Shown one piece after another: positions 10,851-22,800 of a stretch of DNA of 64,000 bases. The stretch is taken from positions 62,001-126,000 of the forward strand of contig JAZKJV010010539.1 in assembly GCA_037367405.1 (NCBI GenBank), given 5' to 3'. The stretch is from Ottelia alismoides. Lineage: Eukaryota > Streptophyta > Magnoliopsida > Alismatales > Hydrocharitaceae. A program made the translations under genes and the position numbers. Within the stretch, counting starts at the first letter, position 1; the number at the start of each line of letters is the position of its first letter. The notes under the pieces were generated by a model. That model was given only the letters and a program-made list of their open reading frames with translations, had not been told where the DNA came from and did no database searches.

Positions 10851-13800
10851 GTCTTCGTTGTTTTCGTCTTTGTTGGATTGCGCATTGTGATGTGGAGAGG
10901 ACAGCAGTAGTAGAATTTCGATCAACTTGAAATGCACACGAGAAATAGAAATACTATCAGGTTTACAATGTTGGAGAGTTGGTGATATGGAGGTCTTGCA
11001 CTATAGTGTTTTTTTTCAAAGTGTTGATGTGCCAGAAGCAGGCTTCTGAAGTTGGGGTGGGGGGGGGGGGGGGGGGGTGGGGGGTTGGAGTGCAAAGCCG
11101 CCAAATCGGAGAGAACAAGAATACATTGCTTGACTTGTGATTTACCAAAAAAATAGGAATTGATGTAAATGAAAAAGTCTAAAGTCATCAAACACTGTAT
11201 TGTCTGTTTTTTTGGAGTCTGGGGAGTGCTTGCTACATGGCATATGCTGATGTTTCTCTTACACTTTATTGGACTGCTAGTTTGTTAGGAGCAGTTTTGA
11301 GTTGTGAAAGAGGGGATTTAATACGGAGTTGTGAACTCAATCCATGAAGACTGCCTCTGCCTATTACAAGTAAAAATTACATTTTTATGAAGCAAGTGGA
11401 AGTTCTGAAAATTCATGAAATCTGTGATGATATGGAAATTAAGCATGCACGCTTCTACTCTGTAGCAACATCTGGCAAGCTACATGGAAATTAAGGTGTA
11501 AATATAAGTTTTGAGGGAGTATTATTGTTATAATCTCCACATGCTTAAAATCAGAAATGGATTTTGAACTAGAAGTTGAAGGCATGACTTTTACCACTTC
11601 AACAAGAATGGTGGAGCATATGCAATAACAACAAAATAAAACACCCACAAATATCACAATAAAGAATGAACAAAAACACGTGGTTAGGTTAAAACTTGAA
11701 TTTAACTCTTGTATCTAACTTATTTAGTTTGGATTTAGACCCTAAATTTCGAAATTAATTAAAGAAGTTTGCTCACACAATATAAAGCTCTTTAAAAATT
11801 CAACACATCAGCATAGAAATGGGCTAAAATCCTATGATATCAGCGAATTTCAATGAAAACAAAGGCTAGATTCCTTAATTTTTGTTGTTTTGCCGAAACA
11901 AAGAACAATTTTTGATGAAATTTTACCGACATTTCGTCGAAACTCTGGAAAAAGAAATAAGATAGTGTTTCGATTTTGCTGACTTGGAGAAAGAAATTTT
12001 CAACTAAACTCAACTGAATTTCGCTGAAATTTGAGTCCATGCATGACCTAAATATCGTTATATGTGTCGTTTTGCCAAGCTCAAAGAAGGTCATGTCGCT
12101 GATATCGCTATAAATTTTCGAAATGGTTATGAAAATTAATTTTTTTCAAAATTAAGAACAACATTTTTCAATCGCTAAATAAGATAGACCTACACACTTA
12201 TTTGCCAAACTAGAGGTCTAAATATAAGTTTTATAGTATTATTGTCATTATAATCATCACACAAGGTGATATGCAGTGCTGATTAAGGCATGCAATAAGA
12301 CGTTTTATCATGTAGAATGTATAAAGAAATTGAAATAACAAATAGCTCGGTCTCGTTGGATGGATATGATATCTTCCCAAATGTCGCGACATGGGGGAAT
12401 TGAGGAAATGGAGAAATGAGGGAAATGGAGAAAACAACAACATATTTAGGGAGAAATGAATCAATTGAGGAAATTCTATTGGTGGTATTGGGCATATTTT
12501 GAAGAAAAAGAAGGAAACTTCATTGGCGACATATAAACGACATGAGCAACCTATTGTTGATATGTTGCCGATATCCTAGAAAAAAAATATAATGGGTGGT
12601 TTCGATAGCGCCATCTTGGCGATACCGACATTACTGGCGATATATGAGTTTTTATGTAAGAAAATTATTATGCAAATTTATCCTATTTTTTGAATTTCTA
12701 AATGATGAAAAAATTATAAAAAATATCCTGTGAATGTACATGTACAATGGCATCTATGATTAATTGGTACGATGATACACATTGTGTTGCTGGAGATGAC
12801 ACACTGGACACCCCCAAGGATCTGCAAAGGATATTTGCTGATATGGTGGGCGGTGACGCCTTAATCTTTTGAGAACTATGTTCGATCCCTAACACTGTTC
12901 GATCCCTAACTCTGTTCAATCTCTTGCCATGCATCATTTGATTTCTCTCATTATGCATTACGATGAAAGAGGAGACCTCTTCCCTCGAGGGGACTAACCA
13001 CCCTTTCTCTTTTTCCTCTCCTCTTCCATCTTGTGTTGGCACCACTTGCTCTTGTTTCATCGCCTGCATTGTCTTTGAGGAGCTTCACTGCATTATTGTG
13101 TTTGTTGATGCTGCTTCGCTTTTGCATGGAGTTATTGTGTACTCACGACGTTGCATGTCTATGCGCCTCTTACGACCTTCGAAGCGCTGTCCCTCCCACA
13201 TCGCTTGTGATGTCGATTTCCAATGCATGGTTGGTGACGGTCAAGATGTTAGGAACAACATCAACATTGTCTTTTTCTCATGCCACCACAATTGTGCGAT
13301 TGCTTCTTTCATGATATCCCCATGTGTGAATCGCATGCTTATGGACATTAACTCTAAACGATCAAGATGTTAGGAACAACATTGACATTTCTTTTCCTCA
13401 TACTGCCACATCCGTGCGATTGCTTCTTTTACGACTTGTCCACGTGTGAATTGCACGAATACGAACATTAAGGGTGCATTTGGTTGGAGCCTTAGAGGGA
13501 AACCTAGGGATGGGTTTCCTCCCTAAAACCCTCGGATCCCCCTCCTGATTTCCATTCAAAATCCTGTTTTCTATCATTCAGGGTCCACCAGCCATATATC
13601 ACTTTCTCTTGTGGGACCCACCTGACAACCCCCTCTCACATCTAATACATCCAATCCTCCATTTCTCTTTCTTCTATTCAAACAAAAAATTATAGTGTGC
13701 CATCTTGTAATTTAACAATCACAAAATACTCAATATCTAATTATTTTTCAGAACTTCAATATAATAACATCACAACAAACCCTCTCAACAACAAACCCTC

Positions 13801-16800
13801 CATCCAAACACCAAAACAAACAAAAAGGTTATCCACCAGAGAACCCTTTCTTGGAAGGCAAGATTTCCCTCCAACCAAACACACCCTAACTCTGGATAAA
13901 ATACCGAAAGAAAGAAAATCAAAGCTAGGATATGAACCAACTCAGGAAGTCGTGCTCCGATGCTATGTGGAAATCTCAATTACAAATAATAAATTCAATT
14001 AAACAAACATCAAAATATTAAATTTACACGGTTTGAGACGGTTAAGATGGCTATCATACTCCATGGGAGCACTGACCTAATAGCCATGGTTTTCATTGAT
14101 TTCCACTCGATCCGGGCCATATATATAGGCTTCACTCGCATTCTCTCACAAATAGGAGATGTAAACGTATGGCCCTCTATTAGATAAATGATGGATCTTT
14201 CCGCAAGATCTAATTATCCAATTACCCAATCCTTTACTTTTCTCGGCAGGTTTGCCTCTTCTATTCCTGTACCTTGCCAATTTTTCATAAGAATGTCTTG
14301 TTAGGCACACACCTAGATGACAATTCACACATCCGATGCACTTTTCTGAAATAGGAAAGTAAAACACATAATCAAGATGCTGGAAGAACAACTTAGGATT
14401 TCTGTAGACTATTTGGTGCTTGTTTGTTTTTAGCTTGCGAATGGTTGCAACCAGCAATGAATCGGAATAAAAAAGATGAATCACATTCATTTCCTGTCCT
14501 TGCATAATTGAATCTTCTGTTTGAATATCTCATAGTGTTCATACATCCACACTGTCCTTGTATGCAGGGTTAGTATTTTGAACCTTTCAAATGCTGAACT
14601 CATGGTTAGCTTTTTAAACATGGTTTTGGGGAAGAAATGCTTGGTAGAGTGGGAGAGGGGAATGGTATCAAAGGATGCTTGTTGCCAAAATACTCACCCC
14701 GTAGGTTTAAGGCTACATAATTGCTAAGATTGCCACTCTCCTTTCGAAGCTTTTTGATAGTATTGTCCAGTATAATATTAGAAGGTAAACCATTCCTTCC
14801 TTGTTTGATTACAATATGAAGTATTATTTTACGATAATGGATTATGTTTTTTAAAATCACTGCTAAATATCATTACATGCAGCCAAAATTGGTGATAAAT
14901 AACATTGATGCTTTGAGGAAGGCAGACTCTGATGACGATTCAATAGTATCTTCATCAATTTACCATGATAGCTTTTTATGGAGATTAATTGCACTTGGAG
15001 TGAATGATTGGTGTTTGCCCGTTATACTTGCAACTTCAGACGGGTTAGTAAAGTTTCTGCTCATTATTTTATTTTTATTTCTGTGATTATTCTGGATAAC
15101 TAGCCTTGAATAGAATCAATGATTAATAAACAGGTCATCAATTTTAAAATTTTTGTCTAAAAATGCATCCATACACACAGGGCTGATCCTATGAGGAGTA
15201 TGATTTTATGAGAGGATGAGTGCATCAAACGTGAGCCCTTGGATGGGCTGTAACAAGCATCGGTGGAGATATTTTTATTCACATGGTCACTTGATTCCAC
15301 ACCGCTCTACTTTCCTCTTTCCTCTCACCTGTGCCCTAATACCAAAGGTCAATGGAAATTGGATGGATTAGCTTTTTCCTACACTACTCCAGATGGTCAA
15401 CAATTTACCAGACAATGGAAACCAGACATTCAAATGTCACATGGTTGGAGCTGGCATCTCTACATTCTAACAGAACATGTTCATCATGGGGCTTTTGTCC
15501 TTAAATGTTACAATCACAATCTGCTTATTTTTTTCATGTACACATTATCGCATTATGATTTCATTTATGATTAGCTAGCAAAATACCCTTATGTCTATCT
15601 AAACAACACCTAAATATCAGGCATGTTTATATTTTTTTTGAAATTGTAAAATCAGTTCAGTCTGGTCGAAATCATGACTTAATTATTGGATTTGCTATTT
15701 GGAAACAGAATATTTGTATGGTTATGTTCATGGTGACGATGTTTGACTTTTGGCATTTGGATGCGCCACAATATCAAATCCAGTGCCTTTAGTTGCTTGG
15801 TTAAATGTCGGTTGACATTTGGATGGCATCACCACCCCCAATATTAACTATAGCATTTTAGATGTTTGGTTTAACGCCAAAACATTGTTACTTTTTTTTG
15901 CTATTGCTTCATGCAGATTGGAGATTATATTTTTCATGATTTTGATTTTAGGAATGACGAAATCCAATTTAACCAACTACAAAACCGAACGACGTTGTTA
16001 TGGTACTGATATTTATTAATGTCTAGAAAAGAAAGTATACCCACAGTGGTATCCCCTCTATCCAATCTGCAGTGGTCCATGCAATTAGTTTTGTTATAGC
16101 ATTTTTGTCATCTTGATCAGATTAATTGTTGGGATTTATTCGTCCAAAATGATTGGTTATCTATATGTATGATTCATCCAACAATCACTGAATTAAAGAG
16201 AGAACATAAATCATAGTGTGCACACTTACTGATCTAAAGAGAAAAAGTAGCCATATACATATTTATTAAGTTATAAGAGGACAGGTTGCAAGAATTTGAT
16301 CCTCATCCCCATCATCTTCACATAATCATCACATGATCAAGAATTTGTCATCTTGATCAGATTAATTGTTGGGATTTATTCATCCAAAATGATTGGTTAT
16401 CTATATGTATGATTCATCCAACAATCACTGAATTAAAGAGAAAGAACATAAATCATAGTGTGCACACTTACTGATCTAAAGAGAAAAAATAGCCAATATA
16501 CATATTTATTAAGTTATAAGAGGACAGTTTGCAAGAATTTGATCCTCATCCACATCATCTTCACATAATCATCCGACGAGCAATTTTTGTGGCCTGAGAA
16601 ACCAATGCCCTTAGTTTTAGCCGCCAGGTAGTGAGGATGAATAGTGAACACATGTGTATGCTTGGCCATCTAAAGCAATTATCACCTTTTTATTTTAAGT
16701 CTATTGGTGTCTTCACCGATCACTATTGTAAAAGTCGACCGATTAGTCGAGTCGACTAGGCCTAGTCGGCCATTAGTCGGTCAACCCAACTAATCGGGCT

Positions 16801-19800
16801 GATTAGTCGGCTCGACCGACTTTTACATAGAACTTTTTTTATTTTATTTGCTTTTTTAAAAGACTTATTCTAATATGCTTAATGGTATATTTAAAGTCAA
16901 TTACTTCTTTTGTTTCATTATTATATTATACCAGATGTACAAATCTATGCAAAATATAAGAATAGATGCATAAAAGATGATTTATATGTTTAAAATAATT
17001 TAAAAAATTCAAAACTGACTAATGACTGACTATATCCGATTAGTCGTCCAACTGTCGATTAAATCCTTAGTCAGTGATCCGACTGACTGAGTACCGATTT
17101 CTGCAACATTGTTACCAATCTTAAATCTCTCCAATAACACATCGGAGCATCAACCAGAACGTGCCAAAGCATCATTAAGGGTGGTTATTATTAGTGTATT
17201 ATTCGATTCTTTTTCTTAGTGCACAACATAGCTAAGAAAACCAAACAAATGGACAAGGTTCAACACAAGATTATGTAAATAGGTTGGCATAAACCATAAC
17301 GAGAATACACATGACATAACACACCCAAACACAGATTTAGAACTTCATAAATTTGAAAAAACCTCATTTGAGGGCAAGTTGGTTACAGTGAAAGGAGTGG
17401 AATGAATGAGATGGAGGGAGAGAGGCGGAAGCGAGCATGGCTCCGGTGGCAGGTGTATGAAGGGGAGGCGACCTGGAGGAGGTCGGATAGGGGAGGTTGC
17501 CTGGCGAGGGGGACGTGAGGTTTTGATGGTCTCCATCAAGAAGTCTGGTGAGATTGAGAGGGCTACCAAAAACGAAGAAGAGAGGGATGGTGGGTGGTTG
17601 TTGGACTCTCATCGAAAGCTTGGCCAACGATGCTATCGATGCGTCATCTATGGTCTCAGGCTTCGTCCTGTTCGTGGAGGCCGTAGTGTTTTGGCTGTGG
17701 TGCTGAAGGACATCATTAGACTTCGTGTTCGACCCTCAAAAGCGGTTCAACAAAGGGTTTTGAGAGAGCTCGTACATGTAGCCGCGATTTCGTCTGGGGT
17801 ACGCAATGCGGGTATGCATACAGAGGTTTTAAGTTATGATAATCCCTGTTCTGGGGAAAAGAGAGATGATTTCCTGATCGGGACTTGGGATGAGGGAACA
17901 TGGGAATCGATTTCAATCAGGAAGGTGGTTCGGCGGATCGTCGGAGATGTCTTCACGGGAAACATTATCTTGCTAGTAACGAATACATGCTGTGTCGGAG
18001 GACTTTCAACTTTTCAAGGTGTAAGCCCGATCTGCTGCTGCTGTCGAAACATAGCTCTATTCGATGGAGAAAGTTGCGGTTCTCGGAGGGAAAATTGTCG
18101 ATGGATCATCGAGTCATCTTTGTGGTGGTTAAGGACAGGGAGGTCCTGTTGATGGAGTGGCCTTGCGATTTGACTGCTGGCCGAGTGTGTTTCCCAATTC
18201 TGGTAATGGTGCAATAGCCTCCACCGCCACCTTCGGAGTCTTTGTATGCAACTGCAACAACGTCGCGTCCAACAGTGCTAAATAAGTTTTCGATCGGCTC
18301 TAACACTGCTAGACCGACTTTAGACCATTCGTCGGAGAAGAAGGCAACAACGGAGGCGTCAGTCCAATCGACGACAGAATTTCAAGAGAAGAATCCAAAG
18401 ATGGTGAATCACAAGGATCTTCTGGAAGTTGATGCGGAGTTGCTTCAAGAAAGTCCCGAGCTGTTACCAGAAAATATGGGTTTCAAAATCTTACCTTTGG
18501 TGGAACGACAACTGCACAATTCGGCACAACTACGGTTCGATTTACAAGAGGAGACAATGATATGATAGTCTAGAACTTTGTTGGAGGCAGGCTCCTGGTA
18601 CTTTTTATGTGTATTCATATATTGAGTCTGAATAATTCATTGAATCTTTTGGAGCTTTATCAATTCCTATTGGGATTCAAGCTTCTTCTTTGACCCGATC
18701 CAGTAAACGGTGGGCCTTTCGACCCGCTTCGTCTAGGAAGACCTGGATATCGATTCGTTAACATTTAAAAGACCCCTAGTCGGTTCCCTTTCGGTTACAA
18801 TGTACATGAATCACTGAACAAAGAAGTTGAGATTCCTCGCATACGACTGGACGGAAACACAGAGTTGTAGGTGACAACATTGGGCGTACAAGTGGGTGCA
18901 GATGCAATGAGCGATGTTGAACCTTGTTTTTGAGCACTCTCAGTAGCGGTGATATTGCTGGGGGAGATGGTGTTTGCAAGCCTTGGCCTAGAGTTTCTTT
19001 CCTTGTCATCTAGAAATGCTAGGTCGTTGAATGTGGACGATGTTCCTTCCTTGTCCTCTGTCTCTTCTTCAGAGGTGGTGGTGAATGGGAATAGTACACA
19101 GCGTTACCGCGACAGAAAGAGGAAAAAGGTACATTCGTCTCAGCCTATTTCAGAGGAAAAGCGCCAAGTTGTGAATGTGGTTGGAGCTGTTGCACTCATG
19201 GGAGCCCAAATGGTGCCTAAATGTATATGTTGACTTAGAATATTAGGGGTCTGGGTGTCCCAGAGAAGAGGCGGTCGATCGACGCTTTGCTACATGAGTG
19301 GAAGTGTGACATCATTCTATTACAAGAGTCGAAGCTTGTAACATGCTCAAAGTTGACTTGGAAGTCCATGGGGACGTGTGTTATTTCGGACTTCAGAACT
19401 CTTGGCCATTGGAAGTGTAGGGAGGAGCATTATTGCATGGAAAAACACAGAAGTTGATTTTGTGGCAGATTATAATGGTGGGCATGCGATTTCAATGGTC
19501 TTCCGGATTGTTCGATCGAGCATCCTTTTGTTGGTGACGTGTGTGTATGGACCTACCTCCATGGTGATGAGGCCAGAAGTATGTTCTGAAATTCGTGAGG
19601 TATGAACTTTGGTTCCAGATGTTGCCTGGCTAGTAGGAGGGGATTTCAATGTAACCATTCTCTCTTCGGATAATCCCAGATTACATGGTGGACAAGATCT
19701 TGGATCTGCTGAGTTTGAGCCTTTGAGGGATCTGATTGACAAGCTATAGTTAGAAGTTTTTGATGCAACATATATGGGATTCACTTGGCGCAATTCAGTC

Positions 19801-22800
19801 TCTAGGTCAAGATTGGATCAGCTTCTTGCTTCGGCCAAACTCCTTGACCTTTTTCTGTTGTCCTCGACCTCATCCACACCGCGATCCTAGTCAGACCATA
19901 CATCGCAGGTTTGGGACTCTGGGATTAAGCAGATGCCACAGATTTTTTTTTCAGATTTGAGAAGGCATGGTTGCTGGTATGGATGCAAATGAACGAATAC
20001 GAATTCAAGTCATACCATAACCATATTCATTTTATATTACGAATACGAATACGAATACGAATGTTATACGAATGTAAAAAATCAAGATCCATATCCTCAA
20101 AATACGAATACGAATACGAATACGAATATTTTACGAACGAATACGAATATCAAACGAATATTGCAATAAAAAATTATATATAAAAGCGTACCTGATTATT
20201 TGGCAATCACTTCCGCATTACTTCCATATTATGACTTGAATCTGAAATTTAACTCCTTATGATAGAATAATGTAATAACGAATAATGCAGTAAAACTGTA
20301 AAAGGGTTTGATGGAAATAAATAAATATCTTGCAAAGTAATGGGTGGGTCGGTATTCACGGATGGGTCGGTATTCATGGATGGGTCGGTATTCATTATTT
20401 TTCCTACAAACATTGAAGTTAAAAATCAAACAAGCATATTCCAATAACATTAACCATATTCATAAACAAAAACATTCCATGGATGGGTCGGTATTCATTA
20501 TTTTTCTACAAACATTGAAGTTAAAAATCAAACAAGCATATTCCAATAACATTAACCATATTCATAAACAAAAACATTCCATACTCTAACTCTTTCTAAC
20601 AACATAATCCATACATAAAAAACATTACAAGAATATGAAATTTACCAATAATCGATCGCAAACGGAGGCACAGGAGCAGGGCCGCAGGGGCGGCATTGGG
20701 CTGGGCGGAGGGGAAGGAGGGAGGCTGCGGGCCGCAGGGGCGACGTCGGGCTGGGCGGAGGAGAAGGAGGGGGGCCGCAGGGGCGACGTCGGGCTGGGCG
20801 GAGGGGAAGGAGGGGGGCCGCAGGGGCGACGTCGGGCTAGGCGGAGGGGAAGGAGGGGGGCCACAGGGGTGGGTCGGGCTGGGCGGAGGGGAAGGAGGGG
20901 GGCCGCAGGGGCTGGTCTGGCCGGAGGGGATGGAGGGGGGCCGCAGGGGGGCGCGCGGGCTCAAGGGGCGGAAGGGAAGGAGGGCGATGGCAGGGGGGCG
21001 GCGGGGGCGGGTGGTGGAGGAGGGGAAGGAGGGCGATGGCAGGGGGCGGCGGGGGCGGAGGAGGAAGGAGGGGGACCGCAGGGGGGCGGCGCGGGCTGGA
21101 GGAGGAAGGAGGGGGGCCGCAGGGGGCTGGCGCGTGCTGGGCGGATGGTGGAGGAGGGCGGCAGGAGCGCTGGAGGAGGACGGCAGGGGGCGTGCGGGCT
21201 CAAGGAAGAAGAGGCGTCGGGTGTCGGGTCTCGGGTGGGAGTGGGAGGGGGCAAGAACCGAAAACCCTACTAAGTTAGCCCTAATGTTTTGAATAATTTA
21301 AATAAAATAATTCATTTATTAACGAATATTCGTATTCGTAATCGTATTCGTTTTAACTTTCGTATTCATATTCGTATTCGTATTCGTATTCGTTAAGTTA
21401 GGATTCGTATTCGTATTCGTATCCGCAAAAAATTCGTTTCCAATATTCGTATTCGTATTCGTATTCGTCTGTCTTAGGAAAACAAGATCCATAACCTCTT
21501 TAAAACGAATATGGATACGAACGAATACGAATATAACCGCATCCGTTTGTGTCCCTAGTTGCTGGTGGAGGATTTCAGAGAGATGGTGCCGGATCATTGG
21601 TCATCCACAGTGGTCTCTGGATTTCCAATTGCACGGTTGGCTCAAAAGCTAATTTCACTGCAATTGAGACTCTACATATACAAGGAGGTTCGAGTTTTGA
21701 GAAGAGCCTGAAAAACAGAAGCGGAAGGGGAGATATGCAGATTGGACATTGATGCAGCGTGACCCCAAATTATGGGGCCACATTTATTTAATTAAATAGT
21801 AATCAATTTTATTTACGTTTTTAGCGGTCATATTGGTCTAATTAAATAATTGAGATCGCCTGTGATCTCAACGTTTATTTCGTAGAGTTTAAATGTAGTT
21901 TGGGTCAATTAAATAATTTAGAGTCCAATTAAGGTAATTAGAGGTCAATTAGGATTAAATTAGTTGTTAATTTGATTTATTTACTATTTTTGTAAACCCT
22001 CTCTCCTATATAAAGAGAGGGTAGCCCATTGTTTTAGTCAGTCAATTATGAATCAAATTTGAGAATTATTCTCTATCTATCTCTCTCGTTCCTCCTTCCC
22101 CACGCGATCTCCCGCGCTTCTTCTTCTCCAAAACCCCTCGTTACCGACGAGTTTTTTCTCCTTCTCAACCTCTCCTTTTCTCCACCGATATTCCACCGCC
22201 AAATTATTTTAATTTTATCGTCGACACCGGAAGCAGTTTGCATCATTTGGTATCAGAGCATGGCATTTAGATCGTCCTCACGATCTAACGATCCGTCCCG
22301 ACGCCCGCACCGACATCAACGTTCATCCGAACAAACACGACGAACCATCTCCACCGTCGACGCCTCCTTCAAGGAGACGGAGCACATGGTTCGTGATTTG
22401 CAAATCAACTTCAACTCACTGTTTCGAGATCTAATGGCCAATTTTGAGGCCTACCGCGACGCCCAATCAAAGCCGCCATCCGTTGAAGCCGCTACCGCGA
22501 GATTTGATGAAGAAAACATCGCGAAAGAAGACCAAACGGTTGCTGTCCAGATCATTTTAGAAGGAAAAAATGAAGAAACAAGGGCTGTCCAGGAGTTTTC
22601 CGATCAGTCCTCGTCGCCTACGGCGATCCCGAGGGCAGTCCCAGCCCCCACGACAGTTCCTAGGGCCGTCCAGCCCGCCACAGCACCAGCCGCGGTCGCT
22701 TCCGCCACTCCGGTGCATCTTCCCGCCTCCCCGTGCACGATTGGCCCTCTGCGGCGCCTCCAGCCGTAGCCCCTCGCCTCTCTCCCCGGGTCTCCCCTCC

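Larger units (their letters stand above)
10851..14882 (+). other. Intron 1 (4.0 kb)
   Basis: GT donor at 10851 and an AG acceptor at 14881-14882 after ttacatgc. It contains the poly-G tract, decayed MULE-type repeat remnants, a 121-bp tandem duplication and a Tourist-type MITE. Confidence 0.85.
19979..21557. mobile_element. MULE-type element with CGAATA terminal arrays and GC-rich cargo
   Basis: It is bracketed by a perfect 9-bp duplication, gttgctggt (19970-19978 and 21558-21566), inside the LINE 1 endonuclease frame. The left end carries arrays of cgaatacgaata and the right end the inverted tattcgtattcg. The outer ends (atggatgcaaatgaacg; reverse of the right end, tagggacacaaacggatg) are loosely similar. 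The 9-bp duplication is the hallmark of Mutator-like elements. The interior contains AT-rich direct repeats (20400-20580) and a GC-rich tandem array (20690-21250). No transposase is encoded. Confidence 0.8.

Noticed and set aside
10119..10937. 272-codon minus-strand open frame opposite exon 1
   Set aside because: It is the antisense shadow of the GC-rich first exon, with low-complexity Pro/Gly/Glu content and no domain.
12963..13373. 136-codon frame in intron 1
   Set aside because: It has no domain and overlaps a tandem repeat and another frame of similar length; there is no sign of selection.
20596..21292. Several 80-212-codon Gly/Arg- or Pro-rich frames on both strands
   Set aside because: They come from the 43-bp GC-rich tandem repeat inside the MULE-type element; no stops occur because the repeat has hardly any A or T.
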